This document shows positions 1 to 8,744 of a DNA stretch of 64,000 bases, one piece after another. Source of the DNA: an uncultured Cellvibrio sp. (lineage in GTDB: Bacteria; Pseudomonadota; Gammaproteobacteria; Pseudomonadales; Cellvibrionaceae); NCBI GenBank assembly GCA_937958105.1, contig CALFXJ010000004.1, positions 62,001-126,000 on the forward strand, read 5' to 3'. The notes below the pieces were generated by a model that was not told where the DNA came from, ran no database searches, and saw only the letters and a list, made by a program, of their open reading frames with translations. Positions within the stretch are counted from its first letter, which is position 1, and each line of letters begins with the position of its first letter. The position numbers and the translations under genes were made by a program.

Positions 1-1557
1 GCCCAGGGCCCGGTCGCAACGGCAACTGATGTTACAACGCCTGAGCAGACAGCCAGCGATATCCCCAGTCTTCCTGCTGATAACAGCGTACCGGTGGTAC
101 CTGACCAGGCGGCTCCGAGCAAGCAGAAGATCAAAGTCTTTACTGACAGCCTGCACCTCGAGATAGATACCCAGGGCGGCGACATTACTTATGTTGCTCT
201 GCCGCGCCATTACGCCGAGCTGAATACACCGGATGTGCCGTTTGTTCTGCTCGATGACCGCAACAACCACACCTATGTTGCCCAGAGCGGACTGATTGGA
301 GCCAACGGCACCGACAGCCCTGCCGGCCGCCCGACCTTCACCGCTACCCAGAATGAATACCGCATGGGAGATGATCAGGACCAGCTGGTCGTGGATCTGC
401 TTTATCAACAGGGCGAGGTATCAATCACCAAGCGGTTTACCTTTACCCGGGGAGAATATCTCGTTCGGGTGGATTATCTGATCAACAACCAGAGCGACAG
501 TGTCTGGAGCGGCAACCTCTACGGCCAGATCAAGCGTGACAGCCAGAGCTTCCACAAAGTGAGCGCACTGGAGATGAACCCGTTCCTTGGTGCGGCTATC
601 ACCACCAATGACGAAAACTACAAGAAATTCAGCTTCTCCGACCTGACCGAAAAAGACTTTAAAACCAGCCGCGCCGGCGGCTGGGTAGCGATGGTGCAGC
701 ATTACTTCATCAGCGCCTGGATTCCCCCGGCTGATCATCAGAACGCCTATCACCTGCGTCAGATTCCCGGTCAGGACGCGTACCTGCTGGGCTTTACCAG
801 TCAGCGCGTGGAAGTTGCACCGGGCAGTCAGGGCAACCTGCAGGCACAATTCTATGCAGGCCCCAAAGACACCGAGCGACTGGAAGAGATTTCACCCTAC
901 CTGGACCTGACGGTGGATTATGGCTGGTTGTGGTGGATCGCCAAGCCCCTGTTCTGGCTGCTGAAGTTTATCCACGGTTTTGTCGGCAACTGGGGTCTGG
1001 CCATCATCGGACTGACCTTCCTGGTCAAAGCAGCCTTCTTCCAGTTGAGCGCTGCCAGCTACCGGTCCATGGCCAAGATGCGCAAGCTGGCACCTAAACT
1101 TCAGGACCTGAAAGAACGTCATGGCGATGACCGCCAGAAGATGTCCCAGGAGATGATGAAGCTGTACCGGGATGAGAAAGTGAATCCCCTGGGCGGCTGT
1201 CTGCCAATCCTGGTACAGATGCCGGTATTCCTGGCGCTTTACTGGACCCTGATGGAAAGTGTCGAGCTGCGTCACTCACCTTTCTTCTTCTGGATTCAGG
1301 ATCTCTCGGTAAAAGATCCTTACTTTGTGCTGCCTCTGATCATGGGCCTCACCATGTTTATCCAGATGAAACTTAACCCGACCCCGCCGGATCCGATGCA
1401 GGCCCGTGTGATGCAGCTGATGCCGGTCGTGTTTACCTTCATGTTCCTGTGGTTCCCCGCCGGCCTGGTGCTTTACTGGGTGACCAACAACACACTGGGT
1501 ATCCTGCAGCAGTGGATCATCACCCGCCAGATTGAAAACGCGGGCAAGAAGACCTGA
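1..1557 (+). CDS. yidC: Membrane protein insertase YidC (5' end outside window)
   Basis: YidC/Oxa1 insertase of the inner membrane; it inserts and folds membrane proteins, alone or with SecYEG. The frame is open from base 1, so the gene starts upstream; 518 residues are visible against about 560 usual. The visible N-terminal part is the polar linker after the first membrane segment, followed by the beta-sandwich periplasmic domain to about residue 310. The 60KD_IMP insertase domain follows, with hydrophobic segments starting at the WLWWIAKPLFWLLK motif, the cytoplasmic charged hairpin (KLAPKLQDLKERHGD) and the conserved NPLGGCLPILVQMP segment. It ends with a short basic tail. mnmE starts 17 bases downstream, the usual yidC-mnmE order near the chromosomal origin. 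The GTG at 94 is internal, not the true start. Confidence 0.97.
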   Translation, partial: AQGPVATATDVTTPEQTASDIPSLPADNSVPVVPDQAAPSKQKIKVFTDSLHLEIDTQGGDITYVALPRHYAELNTPDVPFVLLDDRNNHTYVAQSGLIGANGTDSPAGRPTFTATQNEYRMGDDQDQLVVDLLYQQGEVSITKRFTFTRGEYLVRVDYLINNQSDSVWSGNLYGQIKRDSQSFHKVSALEMNPFLGAAITTNDENYKKFSFSDLTEKDFKTSRAGGWVAMVQHYFISAWIPPADHQNAYHLRQIPGQDAYLLGFTSQRVEVAPGSQGNLQAQFYAGPKDTERLEEISPYLDLTVDYGWLWWIAKPLFWLLKFIHGFVGNWGLAIIGLTFLVKAAFFQLSAASYRSMAKMRKLAPKLQDLKERHGDDRQKMSQEMMKLYRDEKVNPLGGCLPILVQMPVFLALYWTLMESVELRHSPFFFWIQDLSVKDPYFVLPLIMGLTMFIQMKLNPTPPDPMQARVMQLMPVVFTFMFLWFPAGLVLYWVTNNTLGILQQWIITRQIENAGKKT

Positions 1558-1574
1558 CCTGGGAACGCCTCAGC

Positions 1575-2936
1575 GTGAACCTTAATACCGATACCATCGC
1601 CGCCATAGCCACCGCGCCCGGACGCGGTGGTGTCGGTATCCTCCGGGTCTCCGGACCCAAAGCCCGACAGGTCGCCGAGACCCTGGTCAAACAACCACTT
1701 CAGCCCCGTCATGCCCACTACTGCGCATTTCACAGCAGCGCGGGTGAGGTGCTTGATCAGGGCATTGCCCTGTTCTTTCCCGGCCCCAATTCCTTCACCG
1801 GCGAAGACGTACTCGAACTTCAAGGCCACGGCGGCCCTGTTATCCTGGACCTGCTGCTGCGCGAGATCACCCGCCTGGGAATACGCCTCGCACGGCCCGG
1901 TGAGTTTTCTGAACGTGCCTTTCTCAACGACAAACTGGATCTCGCTCAGGCAGAGGCCATAGCCGACCTGATTGATGCCACCACTGAACAAGCCGCGCGC
2001 AATGCACTTCACTCATTGCAGGGGGCATTTTCCGCGCGGATTCATGAACTGGTTGAAGCGCTGATTCGGCTGCGTATCTACGTAGAAGCTGCCATTGATT
2101 TTCCGGAAGAGGAGATAGACTTCCTCAGCGATGGCCATGTGGCCCGTGAGTTTGAGCATATTGAAGAACGCCTTGCCGCCGTGTTCCGCGAAGCCCGCCA
2201 AGGCGCGCTGGTGCGCGATGGCATGCGAGTCGTGATTGCCGGTCGGCCCAATGCGGGAAAATCCAGCCTGTTGAATGCCCTGAGCGGACGCGAGAGCGCC
2301 ATCGTCACCAGTATTGAGGGGACCACCCGGGACGTCCTGCGCGAGCACATCCACATCGACGGCATGCCGCTCCATATCATTGATACCGCCGGCCTGCGCG
2401 ACAGTCCTGATGAAGTTGAGCAGATCGGCATCCAGCGCGCCTGGGAAGAGATCCGCCAGGCCGACCGTATCCTTCTATTAGTTGATGCCCGCAGTACGGA
2501 TGAGCAACGACCAGAGGTGCTCTGGCCGGAGTTTGTGGCTCAGCTGCCAGATCCGGCAAAACTGACCTTGATTCGCAACAAGGTCGACCTGACCCAGGAA
2601 TCTGCCGGCTTCCTTAATTCCACTGGTAATGTGCTGGGAATCAGTGCTGTCACCGGTGCAGGTATGGATACCCTCAAACAACACCTGAAAGACATCATGG
2701 GTTATCAACAGACCGGCGAAAGCGGTTTTACGGCACGTCGCCGTCACCTGGATGCCCTTGAACGTGCGCAGGATTACCTCAGAGCGGGTAAAGCCCAGCT
2801 GCATGGTTATGCGGCCGGAGAGCTGCTGGCCGAAGATCTGCGCCAGGCCCAGAATGCCTTAAGCGAAATCACCGGCGAATTTACGCCTGACGACCTGCTG
2901 GGGCGTATCTTCAGCAGTTTCTGCATCGGGAAGTAA
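1575..2936 (+). CDS. mnmE: tRNA uridine-5-carboxymethylaminomethyl modification GTPase MnmE
   Basis: MnmE (TrmE) is a K+-dependent GTPase that works with MnmG to modify U34 in the anticodon wobble position of a set of tRNAs. The 453-residue protein is full length and starts at GTG. Visible: the N-terminal tetrahydrofolate-binding domain (about 1-118), a helical domain, the inserted G domain with P-loop GRPNAGKS at 223-230 and the DTAGL switch at about 270, NKVD, and the C-terminal FCIGK whose cysteine is conserved. It lies 17 bases after yidC, probably co-transcribed. Its functional partner mnmG lies beyond a 610-base non-coding gap. Confidence 0.98.
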   Translation: MNLNTDTIAAIATAPGRGGVGILRVSGPKARQVAETLVKQPLQPRHAHYCAFHSSAGEVLDQGIALFFPGPNSFTGEDVLELQGHGGPVILDLLLREITRLGIRLARPGEFSERAFLNDKLDLAQAEAIADLIDATTEQAARNALHSLQGAFSARIHELVEALIRLRIYVEAAIDFPEEEIDFLSDGHVAREFEHIEERLAAVFREARQGALVRDGMRVVIAGRPNAGKSSLLNALSGRESAIVTSIEGTTRDVLREHIHIDGMPLHIIDTAGLRDSPDEVEQIGIQRAWEEIRQADRILLLVDARSTDEQRPEVLWPEFVAQLPDPAKLTLIRNKVDLTQESAGFLNSTGNVLGISAVTGAGMDTLKQHLKDIMGYQQTGESGFTARRRHLDALERAQDYLRAGKAQLHGYAAGELLAEDLRQAQNALSEITGEFTPDDLLGRIFSSFCIGK

Positions 2937-3546
2937 TCGGATTCCGCCTGCTCCCCCCAACGCCAACATCCTCATCCTCTCGCCCACCCAACCTTCCAGC
3001 TACAGAAAGCTTTAACGCGTTAAAACACCGTAATCATCAGCAGTTACACAAGTTATCCACAATTATTCACAGGTTTATTCAATAAACACCTGTTTTATCT
3101 CACATTTTTCTGTTTAAAGTGCTGGCTTGTGCACAAGTTTGTTGGCGAACAGCCTGAAAAGCTGCCTACAGTTTTGGGGATAACCGTGAAAATACCTGAT
3201 CCCGGTATAACTCACCCTTTTACCACCAGCTTTGCGGCAGCTTTCTGCCAGCTTACGCGATGGTTTCCCAACCAGTTATTAATTCCATAACACATTGATA
3301 AATTAGATAATTATCGACTTATCCACAGAAAGCTGATCAACTATAAGTAGTAACAGTATTTATCCTTCATTAATAAACTTTATCTATTTATATATAAATA
3401 AAATTCCCTTGTTGTAACGTCACAACCTGCTGAAGATTAATCAAAAATATTTTTGCGCAAGTTTTGTACAAGTCCGCGCGTGGCTCTATAATGTCGCCCC
3501 TTTTGAATTCTTCCCCACTCTTGCCTGACGTGTGAGGCTTTAAATC
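2937..3546. other. Candidate replication origin (DnaA-box cluster and AT-rich stretch)
   Basis: This 610-base gap between mnmE and mnmG has no gene. It contains two perfect DnaA-box 9-mers TTATCCACA (3053-3061, 3319-3327), a near match TTATTCACA (3063-3071), the palindrome CTTGTGCACAAG (3126-3137), which reads TTGTGCACA on both strands, and an inverted near match TGGGGATAA (3175-3183). A perfect palindrome TTTAACGCGTTAAA lies at 3011-3024. A strongly AT-rich stretch at about 3338-3410 could be an unwinding element. In Escherichia coli oriC is next to mnmG; in pseudomonads it lies near rpmH-dnaA, which would be just upstream of this window. Origin function is inferred; the site could instead be a secondary DnaA-binding cluster. 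Confidence 0.55.
3464..3492 (+). promoter_or_regulatory. Sigma-70-type promoter of mnmG
   Basis: The -35 element TTGTAC (3464-3469) and perfect -10 TATAAT (3487-3492) are separated by 17 bases, about 55 bases before the mnmG start. Transcription from here would begin at about 3500, next to the DnaA-box cluster, and could influence origin opening if the region is an origin. Confidence 0.7.
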
Positions 3547-5457
3547 ATGATCTTTCCCGAACGTTTTGATGTCATTGTCATTGGCGGCGGCCATGCGGGG
3601 ACTGAGGCGTGCCTGGCGGCAGCGCGAATGGGGAGTAAAACCCTGCTGTTAACCCATAACATCGAAACCCTGGGGCAGATGTCCTGCAACCCTGCCATTG
3701 GCGGGATTGGTAAAAGCCATCTGGTGAAAGAGATCGACGCTCTGGGTGGTGCCATGGCTCTGGCAACCGACAAGGGTGGTATCCAGTTTCGCGTACTGAA
3801 TGCACGTAAAGGCCCGGCGGTACGCGCCACCCGCGCCCAGGCAGACCGTATTCTCTACAAGGCAGCCATCCGCCAGATGCTGGAAAACCAGCCTAACCTG
3901 TGGATCTTCCAACAGGCTGCTGACGACCTGATTGTGGAAAACGATCAGGTGCAGGGCGTGGTGACCCAGATGGGCCTGAAGTTCTATGCCACCTCGGTGG
4001 TCCTGACGGCGGGAACCTTCCTGGGAGGACTGATCCACATCGGCCTGGAAAACCACTCCGGCGGCCGCGCCGGTGATCCGCCGTCCATCGCCCTCGCCCG
4101 ACGTCTGCGGGAACTGCCCCTGCGGGTCGACCGATTGAAAACCGGTACCCCGCCGCGTATTGATGCGCGTACCGTTAATTTTGACGGGCTGGAAAAACAA
4201 TGGGGCGATGAGCCGCAGCCGGTAATGTCCGTGCGCGGCAATCGCGCCATGCATCCCGAGCAGATGTGTTGCTGGATTACCCACACCAACGCGAAAACCC
4301 ATGACATTATTCGCGGCGGCCTGGATCGCTCACCCATGTACTCCGGGGTGATTGAAGGTATTGGCCCACGGTACTGTCCGTCCATTGAAGACAAGATTCA
4401 CCGTTTTGCCGATAAAGAATCCCATCAGGTATTCATAGAACCGGAAGGGTTGACTACGCACGAACTTTATCCAAACGGCATCTCCACCAGTCTGCCGTTC
4501 GATGTGCAGATGAATCTGGTGCGTTCGATCAAAGGTTTTGAGAATGCTCACATCGTGCGCCCGGGTTACGCCATCGAGTACGACTTCTTCAATCCACAGG
4601 ATTTGAAACACAGTCTGGAAACCAAGGTTATCGGCGGATTGTTTTTTGCTGGCCAGATCAACGGTACCACCGGTTACGAAGAAGCCGGTGCACAGGGATT
4701 GCTCGCGGGAGTCAATGCTGCCTTGCGGGCGCAGGAAAAAGAGAGCTGGTGTCCGCGGCGCGATGAAGCATACATCGGAGTGCTGGTGGACGACCTGATT
4801 ACCCTCGGTACCAAAGAGCCCTACCGCATGTTTACCAGCCGCGCGGAATACCGGTTGATGCTGCGTGAAGACAACGCCGATCTGCGTCTTACCGAAAAAG
4901 GCCGCGAGCTCGGATTGATTGGCGAAGAGCAGTGGCGTGCTTTCTGCGAAAAACGCGAAGCCATTGCGCGGGAACAGGAACGTCTGAGGTCCACCTGGAT
5001 TCAGGCTGGTTCTGCCGAAGCCGAAAAAATCGAAGCAAAAATCCAGACCAAACTGGTGCGTGAATACAACCTTTACGACCTGCTTAAACGTCCGGAGCTG
5101 GAATACGCCGATCTGGCAGATTTAAAAGGTGAAGGCGTCGCAGATGAATTTGTCGCAGAACAAATTGAGATTGAGGCCAAATACTCAGGTTATATTGATC
5201 GCCAGCAGGAAGAGATCGAGCGTATGCGCGCTTATGAAAACACGCTCATTCCCGCTGATCTTGACTTCACTAAAGTGGAAGGTCTTTCCAACGAAGTTAA
5301 GCAGAAACTCGCTAATGCCAAACCGGAAACTCTGGCACGCGCTTCGAGAATCTCCGGTGTGACTCCGGCTGCGATATCGCAACTCATGATGTACATGAAA
5401 AAACATGGCTTATTGAAAAAAGCCAAATCGGGAGAGAGCCTCGAGCAGGCTTCCTGA
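3547..5457 (+). CDS. mnmG: tRNA uridine-5-carboxymethylaminomethyl modification enzyme MnmG
   Basis: MnmG (GidA) is the FAD- and NADH-using partner of MnmE in wobble-uridine modification. The 636-residue protein is full length. The N-terminal dinucleotide-binding motif GGGHAG is at 13-18, with further family motifs QMSCNPAIGGIGKSHL, GTFLGG and LKTGTPPRI, and the helical C-terminal MnmE/tRNA-binding region ending in a lysine-rich tail. The start is ATG at 3547, with GAGG at 3534-3537 as ribosome binding site. It has its own promoter and is followed by a 118-base spacer with a nested inverted repeat before rsmG. Confidence 0.98.
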   Translation: MIFPERFDVIVIGGGHAGTEACLAAARMGSKTLLLTHNIETLGQMSCNPAIGGIGKSHLVKEIDALGGAMALATDKGGIQFRVLNARKGPAVRATRAQADRILYKAAIRQMLENQPNLWIFQQAADDLIVENDQVQGVVTQMGLKFYATSVVLTAGTFLGGLIHIGLENHSGGRAGDPPSIALARRLRELPLRVDRLKTGTPPRIDARTVNFDGLEKQWGDEPQPVMSVRGNRAMHPEQMCCWITHTNAKTHDIIRGGLDRSPMYSGVIEGIGPRYCPSIEDKIHRFADKESHQVFIEPEGLTTHELYPNGISTSLPFDVQMNLVRSIKGFENAHIVRPGYAIEYDFFNPQDLKHSLETKVIGGLFFAGQINGTTGYEEAGAQGLLAGVNAALRAQEKESWCPRRDEAYIGVLVDDLITLGTKEPYRMFTSRAEYRLMLREDNADLRLTEKGRELGLIGEEQWRAFCEKREAIAREQERLRSTWIQAGSAEAEKIEAKIQTKLVREYNLYDLLKRPELEYADLADLKGEGVADEFVAEQIEIEAKYSGYIDRQQEEIERMRAYENTLIPADLDFTKVEGLSNEVKQKLANAKPETLARASRISGVTPAAISQLMMYMKKHGLLKKAKSGESLEQAS

Positions 5458-5483
5458 TAAATTTAAAATTAATTTTTCGAATC

Positions 5484-5551
5484 GGGTTTGATCATTACTG
5501 CGGGACCATCAACCGCACAGACGTTGATGTCTTCAAGGTAATGATCAACCC
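5484..5551. repeat. Nested inverted repeat between mnmG and rsmG
   Basis: An outer inverted repeat pairs 5484-5498 with 5538-5551 (GTAATGATCAACCC and its complement, with one bulged T). It encloses an inner 7-bp repeat, CATCAAC (5507-5513) with GTTGATG (5523-5529). There is no T-run, so this is not a classical terminator. It may be a structured intercistronic RNA or a protein-binding site. Confidence 0.55.
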
Positions 5552-5575
5552 CAGCATTTATAAAGAGTTTTAGTC

Positions 5576-6235
5576 TTGATTGATATCCAACAAAAATTAC
5601 AAGAACAACTGAAGGACGGTGCTGCACAGCTGTCTGTGTCTCTGAACGAAACTCAGCAAAAAAAATTACTGGCTTACCTCAACGAATTCGATAAATGGAA
5701 CAAGGCTTACAACCTTTCAGCCATCCGCAATATCGAACACATGGTTGCACGACACATCCTCGACAGCCTGAGTGTGGTTCCCTGTTTTGCTCAAGCCGGA
5801 TATTCACAGGTTGAAAATATTATTGATGTTGGCACCGGTGGTGGTCTGCCGGGTATTCCGCTGGCCATCATGTTTCCCGAAAAGCGATTTACGCTGCTCG
5901 ACAGCAACGGTAAAAAAACCCGCTTTTTATTTCACGTAAAAACGCTGTTGAACCTGGAGAATGTCACGGTTGAAAATCAGCGGGTTGAACAGTTCCAGCC
6001 GGAAAAAAAATTTCAGGTTGTCATCAGTCGCGCCTTTGCGAGCCTTCAGGATATGACGGATGGATGCGCGCACCTGCTGTCTGCGGACGGCGTCTTTATG
6101 GCCATGAAAGGTCTGTATCCCGCTGATGAGCTGGTGCCGCTGCAGGGGAAAGTTGCCCTCGAAGCCAGTTACGCACTGACCGTGCCTGATACTGAGGGCG
6201 AACGGCATCTGCTGATCCTCAAGCCCTTGCCGTGA
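5576..6235 (+). CDS. rsmG: 16S rRNA (guanine-N7) methyltransferase RsmG
   Basis: RsmG (GidB) methylates N7 of G527 of 16S rRNA with S-adenosylmethionine, in the cytoplasm. The 219-residue length is normal. The SAM-binding motif DVGTGGGLPGIPLAI and the substrate-proximal ISRAFASL segment are visible. The start is an inferred TTG at 5576, with AAAGAG at 5562-5567 as a weak ribosome binding site. No ATG or GTG gives a better family match to the N-terminus. It lies between mnmG and parA in the conserved order. Confidence 0.96.
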   Translation: MIDIQQKLQEQLKDGAAQLSVSLNETQQKKLLAYLNEFDKWNKAYNLSAIRNIEHMVARHILDSLSVVPCFAQAGYSQVENIIDVGTGGGLPGIPLAIMFPEKRFTLLDSNGKKTRFLFHVKTLLNLENVTVENQRVEQFQPEKKFQVVISRAFASLQDMTDGCAHLLSADGVFMAMKGLYPADELVPLQGKVALEASYALTVPDTEGERHLLILKPLP

Positions 6236-6356
6236 TTTCCGGCTGGCCTTGGCAACCCGGAGGCGCGGTGGTAAAAAGCCATCTTCCCGGTTGCCCTGAA
6301 AAAATAACTGCCACACAATAGCCCGCTGTCTTATCCGGGTTCGTAAGGAACATCAA

Positions 6357-7172
6357 TTGACCAAGATCTACGCTGTAGCCAACCAAAAGGGCGGAGTGGG
6401 TAAAACTACCACCTGCGTCAATCTGGCCGCTTCGCTGGTGGCGACCAAGAAGCGTGTCCTGTTGGTGGATCTCGATCCTCAGGGCAACGCCACCATGGGC
6501 AGCGGCATCGACAAAGACGATGTCGAGCGCAGTGTCTACGACGTGCTGACGCAGCGAGCCGCTACTGCTGACTGTATCCTCCTGTCGGAAAGTGGTGGCT
6601 ACTCAGTGCTGCCGGCCAACAGTGACCTTACGGCTGCGGAAGTGGAGATGTTGTCCCTGGCAAACAAAGAACGTCTGTTGCAGCAGGGTTTGCAGCAGGT
6701 CCGCGACCAGTACGACTACATCATCATCGACTGTCCGCCCTCGTTGAATATGCTGACGGTGAATGCGTTGACTGCCTGTGACGGCGTAATCATTGCGATG
6801 CAGTGTGAATACTATGCTCTCGAAGGTCTGTCGGCGCTGGTCAATACCATCAACCAGATCCAGCAGCTGCTCAACCCGCAGCTGAAGATCGAAGGTCTGC
6901 TGCGTACCATGTATGATCCGCGCAACAGCCTGACCAACGACGTATCCGCCCAGCTGACTCAGCATTTCGGCGACCGGGTGTACCGCACCTGCATACCGCG
7001 CAACGTACGTCTGGCAGAAGCTCCCAGTTTTGGTCAGCCGGTATTGGCGTTTGACCGGGTATCCAAAGGCGCGATTGCCTATCTGGCGCTGGCTGGCGAA
7101 ATCATCCGGCGCAACGATCCCAATTACAAACCGGCGGAAGCCGCCACACTGGCAGAAGGCCAGACTCATTAG
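6357..7172 (+). CDS. parA: Chromosome-partitioning ATPase ParA (Soj family)
   Basis: ParA/Soj is a deviant Walker-type ATPase that acts with ParB to segregate the chromosomal origin region. The 271-residue protein begins with the deviant Walker A motif KGGVGKTT at about 10-17, followed by DLDPQGNAT and the IIIDCPPSL Walker B-like segment. The start is TTG at 6357, with AAGGA at 6345-6349 seven bases upstream. parB follows after 49 bases, so the two are co-transcribed. It is the origin-proximal chromosomal type, not a plasmid ParA with an N-terminal DNA-binding extension. Confidence 0.97.
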   Translation: MTKIYAVANQKGGVGKTTTCVNLAASLVATKKRVLLVDLDPQGNATMGSGIDKDDVERSVYDVLTQRAATADCILLSESGGYSVLPANSDLTAAEVEMLSLANKERLLQQGLQQVRDQYDYIIIDCPPSLNMLTVNALTACDGVIIAMQCEYYALEGLSALVNTINQIQQLLNPQLKIEGLLRTMYDPRNSLTNDVSAQLTQHFGDRVYRTCIPRNVRLAEAPSFGQPVLAFDRVSKGAIAYLALAGEIIRRNDPNYKPAEAATLAEGQTH

Positions 7173-7221
7173 AACAGCCCGCCCCTGATTGGCGGAGCTC
7201 AGATTACAGGCTCGCAAGATT

Positions 7222-8130
7222 ATGTCGTCAAAACGCAAAGGCTTAGGTAAGGGACTGGACGCACTGCTCAGTGCCGGTTTGGGAATCTCTACGCCATCCC
7301 TTGCTCCCGCTGCCGGCGCAGGAGAAACCACCGATCAGCTCCCGCCGGATGGCAAACTCGCGCAGATTCCGGTGGAGTTCTGTCAGCGCGGCAAGTATCA
7401 GCCGCGGCGGGATATGCACCCGGAGCAGCTGGAAGAGCTGGCGGAGTCCATCAAAGCCCAGGGCGTCATGCAGCCTATCGTGGTCCGGCAGATAGGGCCG
7501 GAAAAGTACGAAATCATCGCCGGTGAACGCCGCTGGCGCGCGACCCAGCTGGCCGGACTGGACAAGATCCCGGCGATCATCCGCGATGTGCCGGATGAGG
7601 CGGCCATCGCCATGGCGCTGATCGAAAACATCCAGCGCGAAGACCTGAATCCCATTGAAGAAGCAGTGGCATTGAAACGCCTGCAGGACGAATTCGAACT
7701 GACGCACCAGGAAGTGGCTCAGGCAGTAGGTAAATCCCGCACCACGGTCACCAACCTGCTGCGTCTGATCGCGCTGACGGAAGAAGTTAAAACCCTGCTG
7801 GAACACGGTGATCTGGAGATGGGTCACGCGCGGGCGCTGCTGACCCTCGATCCGGCAGATCAGCGGGACATCGCCCGGCAGGTCGTCGCCAAAGGTTTAT
7901 CGGTTCGCCAGACCGAAACGCTGGTGCGCAGCTTTCAGGAAAATAAACATAAAGACAAAATCAAAGCACCCGCTGCGCCCTCAGCTGACATTCGCCGTTT
8001 GCAGGAACAGCTGTCGGAAACCCTGGGTGCGGGCGTTGAGATCCAGCACACAGCCAAGGGTAAAGGCAAATTAGTCATCAGTTACAACACCCTGGATGAA
8101 CTGGACGGGATTCTCGCCCACATCAAATGA
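7222..8130 (+). CDS. parB: Chromosome-partitioning protein ParB (Spo0J family)
   Basis: ParB binds parS sites and spreads on DNA as a CTP-dependent clamp; it stimulates ParA. The frame is open from 7189, but the family N-terminus (SSKRKGLGKGLDALL) points to the ATG at 7222, giving 302 residues. Visible: the basic N-terminal ParA-stimulating motif, the ParB N domain with the CTP-binding GERRWRA motif, ENIQREDLNPIEEA, the HTH with SRTTVTNLLRL, and the C-terminal dimerisation domain. No parS 16-mer was spotted in this window. A terminator follows that overlaps the atp promoter. Confidence 0.97.
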   Translation: MSSKRKGLGKGLDALLSAGLGISTPSLAPAAGAGETTDQLPPDGKLAQIPVEFCQRGKYQPRRDMHPEQLEELAESIKAQGVMQPIVVRQIGPEKYEIIAGERRWRATQLAGLDKIPAIIRDVPDEAAIAMALIENIQREDLNPIEEAVALKRLQDEFELTHQEVAQAVGKSRTTVTNLLRLIALTEEVKTLLEHGDLEMGHARALLTLDPADQRDIARQVVAKGLSVRQTETLVRSFQENKHKDKIKAPAAPSADIRRLQEQLSETLGAGVEIQHTAKGKGKLVISYNTLDELDGILAHIK

Positions 8131-8162
8131 GCGCCGAACACCTCCGAAGATTCACAGAATAC

Positions 8163-8201
8163 AAGGCGCAGCCCGCGGATTTAAACTTGCTGCGCCTTTT
8201 T
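8163..8201 (+). terminator. Rho-independent terminator of parAB, overlapping the atp promoter
   Basis: A perfect 10-bp stem, AAGGCGCAGC (8163-8172) with GCTGCGCCTT (8189-8198), has a 16-base loop and a T-run to 8201. The downstream arm also holds the -35 hexamer of the atp promoter. Confidence 0.85.
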
Positions 8202-8215
8202 AATGTCCCTATAAT
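8187..8215 (+). promoter_or_regulatory. Sigma-70 promoter of the atp operon
   Basis: The -35 TTGCTG (8187-8192) and perfect -10 TATAAT (8210-8215) have a 17-base spacer. Transcription would start at about 8222, roughly 43 bases before atpI. The -35 is embedded in the 3' arm of the parB terminator. Confidence 0.75.
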
Positions 8216-8264
8216 GCGGCGGCCCAACCAGGTAGCACCAAGGTGCACCGATGTGGGGTGTTAG

Positions 8265-8708
8265 TTGATTAGAAGCGGCAAAAACGTCGAAGATTTGAGA
8301 AAAACAAAGCCTGAGATAGGTCGACTCCGTCCAAGCACCATCGCCAGACCACCAGTTTTGCAGCGATTGTCCATGTTGTGGCTGGCGGCGGTTGTACTGG
8401 CAGTGGCGGTAATGCCGGTAGATCCCAAATGGGGTCTATCACTTTTATGGGGTTTTTCGGTTTGCTTGTTACCTGCCATCTGTTTCTCCTGGTATTCGTT
8501 TAAATACCGGGGTGCCCGTGTGGCCGTAACAGCAGTTAATGCATTTTATCGCGCCGAAGCTATAAAGTTCTTTCTCACGGCAGTGATGTTTGCGGCGGTC
8601 TTTCATCGCGCAGACAACATTAACTTGCTCGTATTCTTTCTCGCGTTCATCGCCGCACAGATTTTTTCGTGGTTGCTGTCAGCCCAGACGCTGAAGCAGC
8701 CCCGTTGA
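8265..8708 (+). CDS. atpI: ATP synthase subunit I (AtpI)
   Basis: AtpI is a small inner-membrane protein encoded first in atp operons. It is thought to assist c-ring assembly or Mg2+ supply and is not part of the final enzyme. The frame gives 147 residues with four hydrophobic segments after a polar N-terminus. The start is uncertain: TTG at 8265 is the first in-frame start after the promoter, and the internal ATG of SMLWLAA would give a much shorter protein. It lies 36 bases before atpB. Confidence 0.88.
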   Translation: MIRSGKNVEDLRKTKPEIGRLRPSTIARPPVLQRLSMLWLAAVVLAVAVMPVDPKWGLSLLWGFSVCLLPAICFSWYSFKYRGARVAVTAVNAFYRAEAIKFFLTAVMFAAVFHRADNINLLVFFLAFIAAQIFSWLLSAQTLKQPR

Positions 8709-8744
8709 TCCAGATTCATCCAACTTGCAACGTGAGAACCAACC

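Noticed and set aside
6357..8130. parS sites near parAB
   Set aside because: No 16-mer resembling TGTTTCACGTGAAACA was seen by eye in the window; they probably lie elsewhere near the origin.
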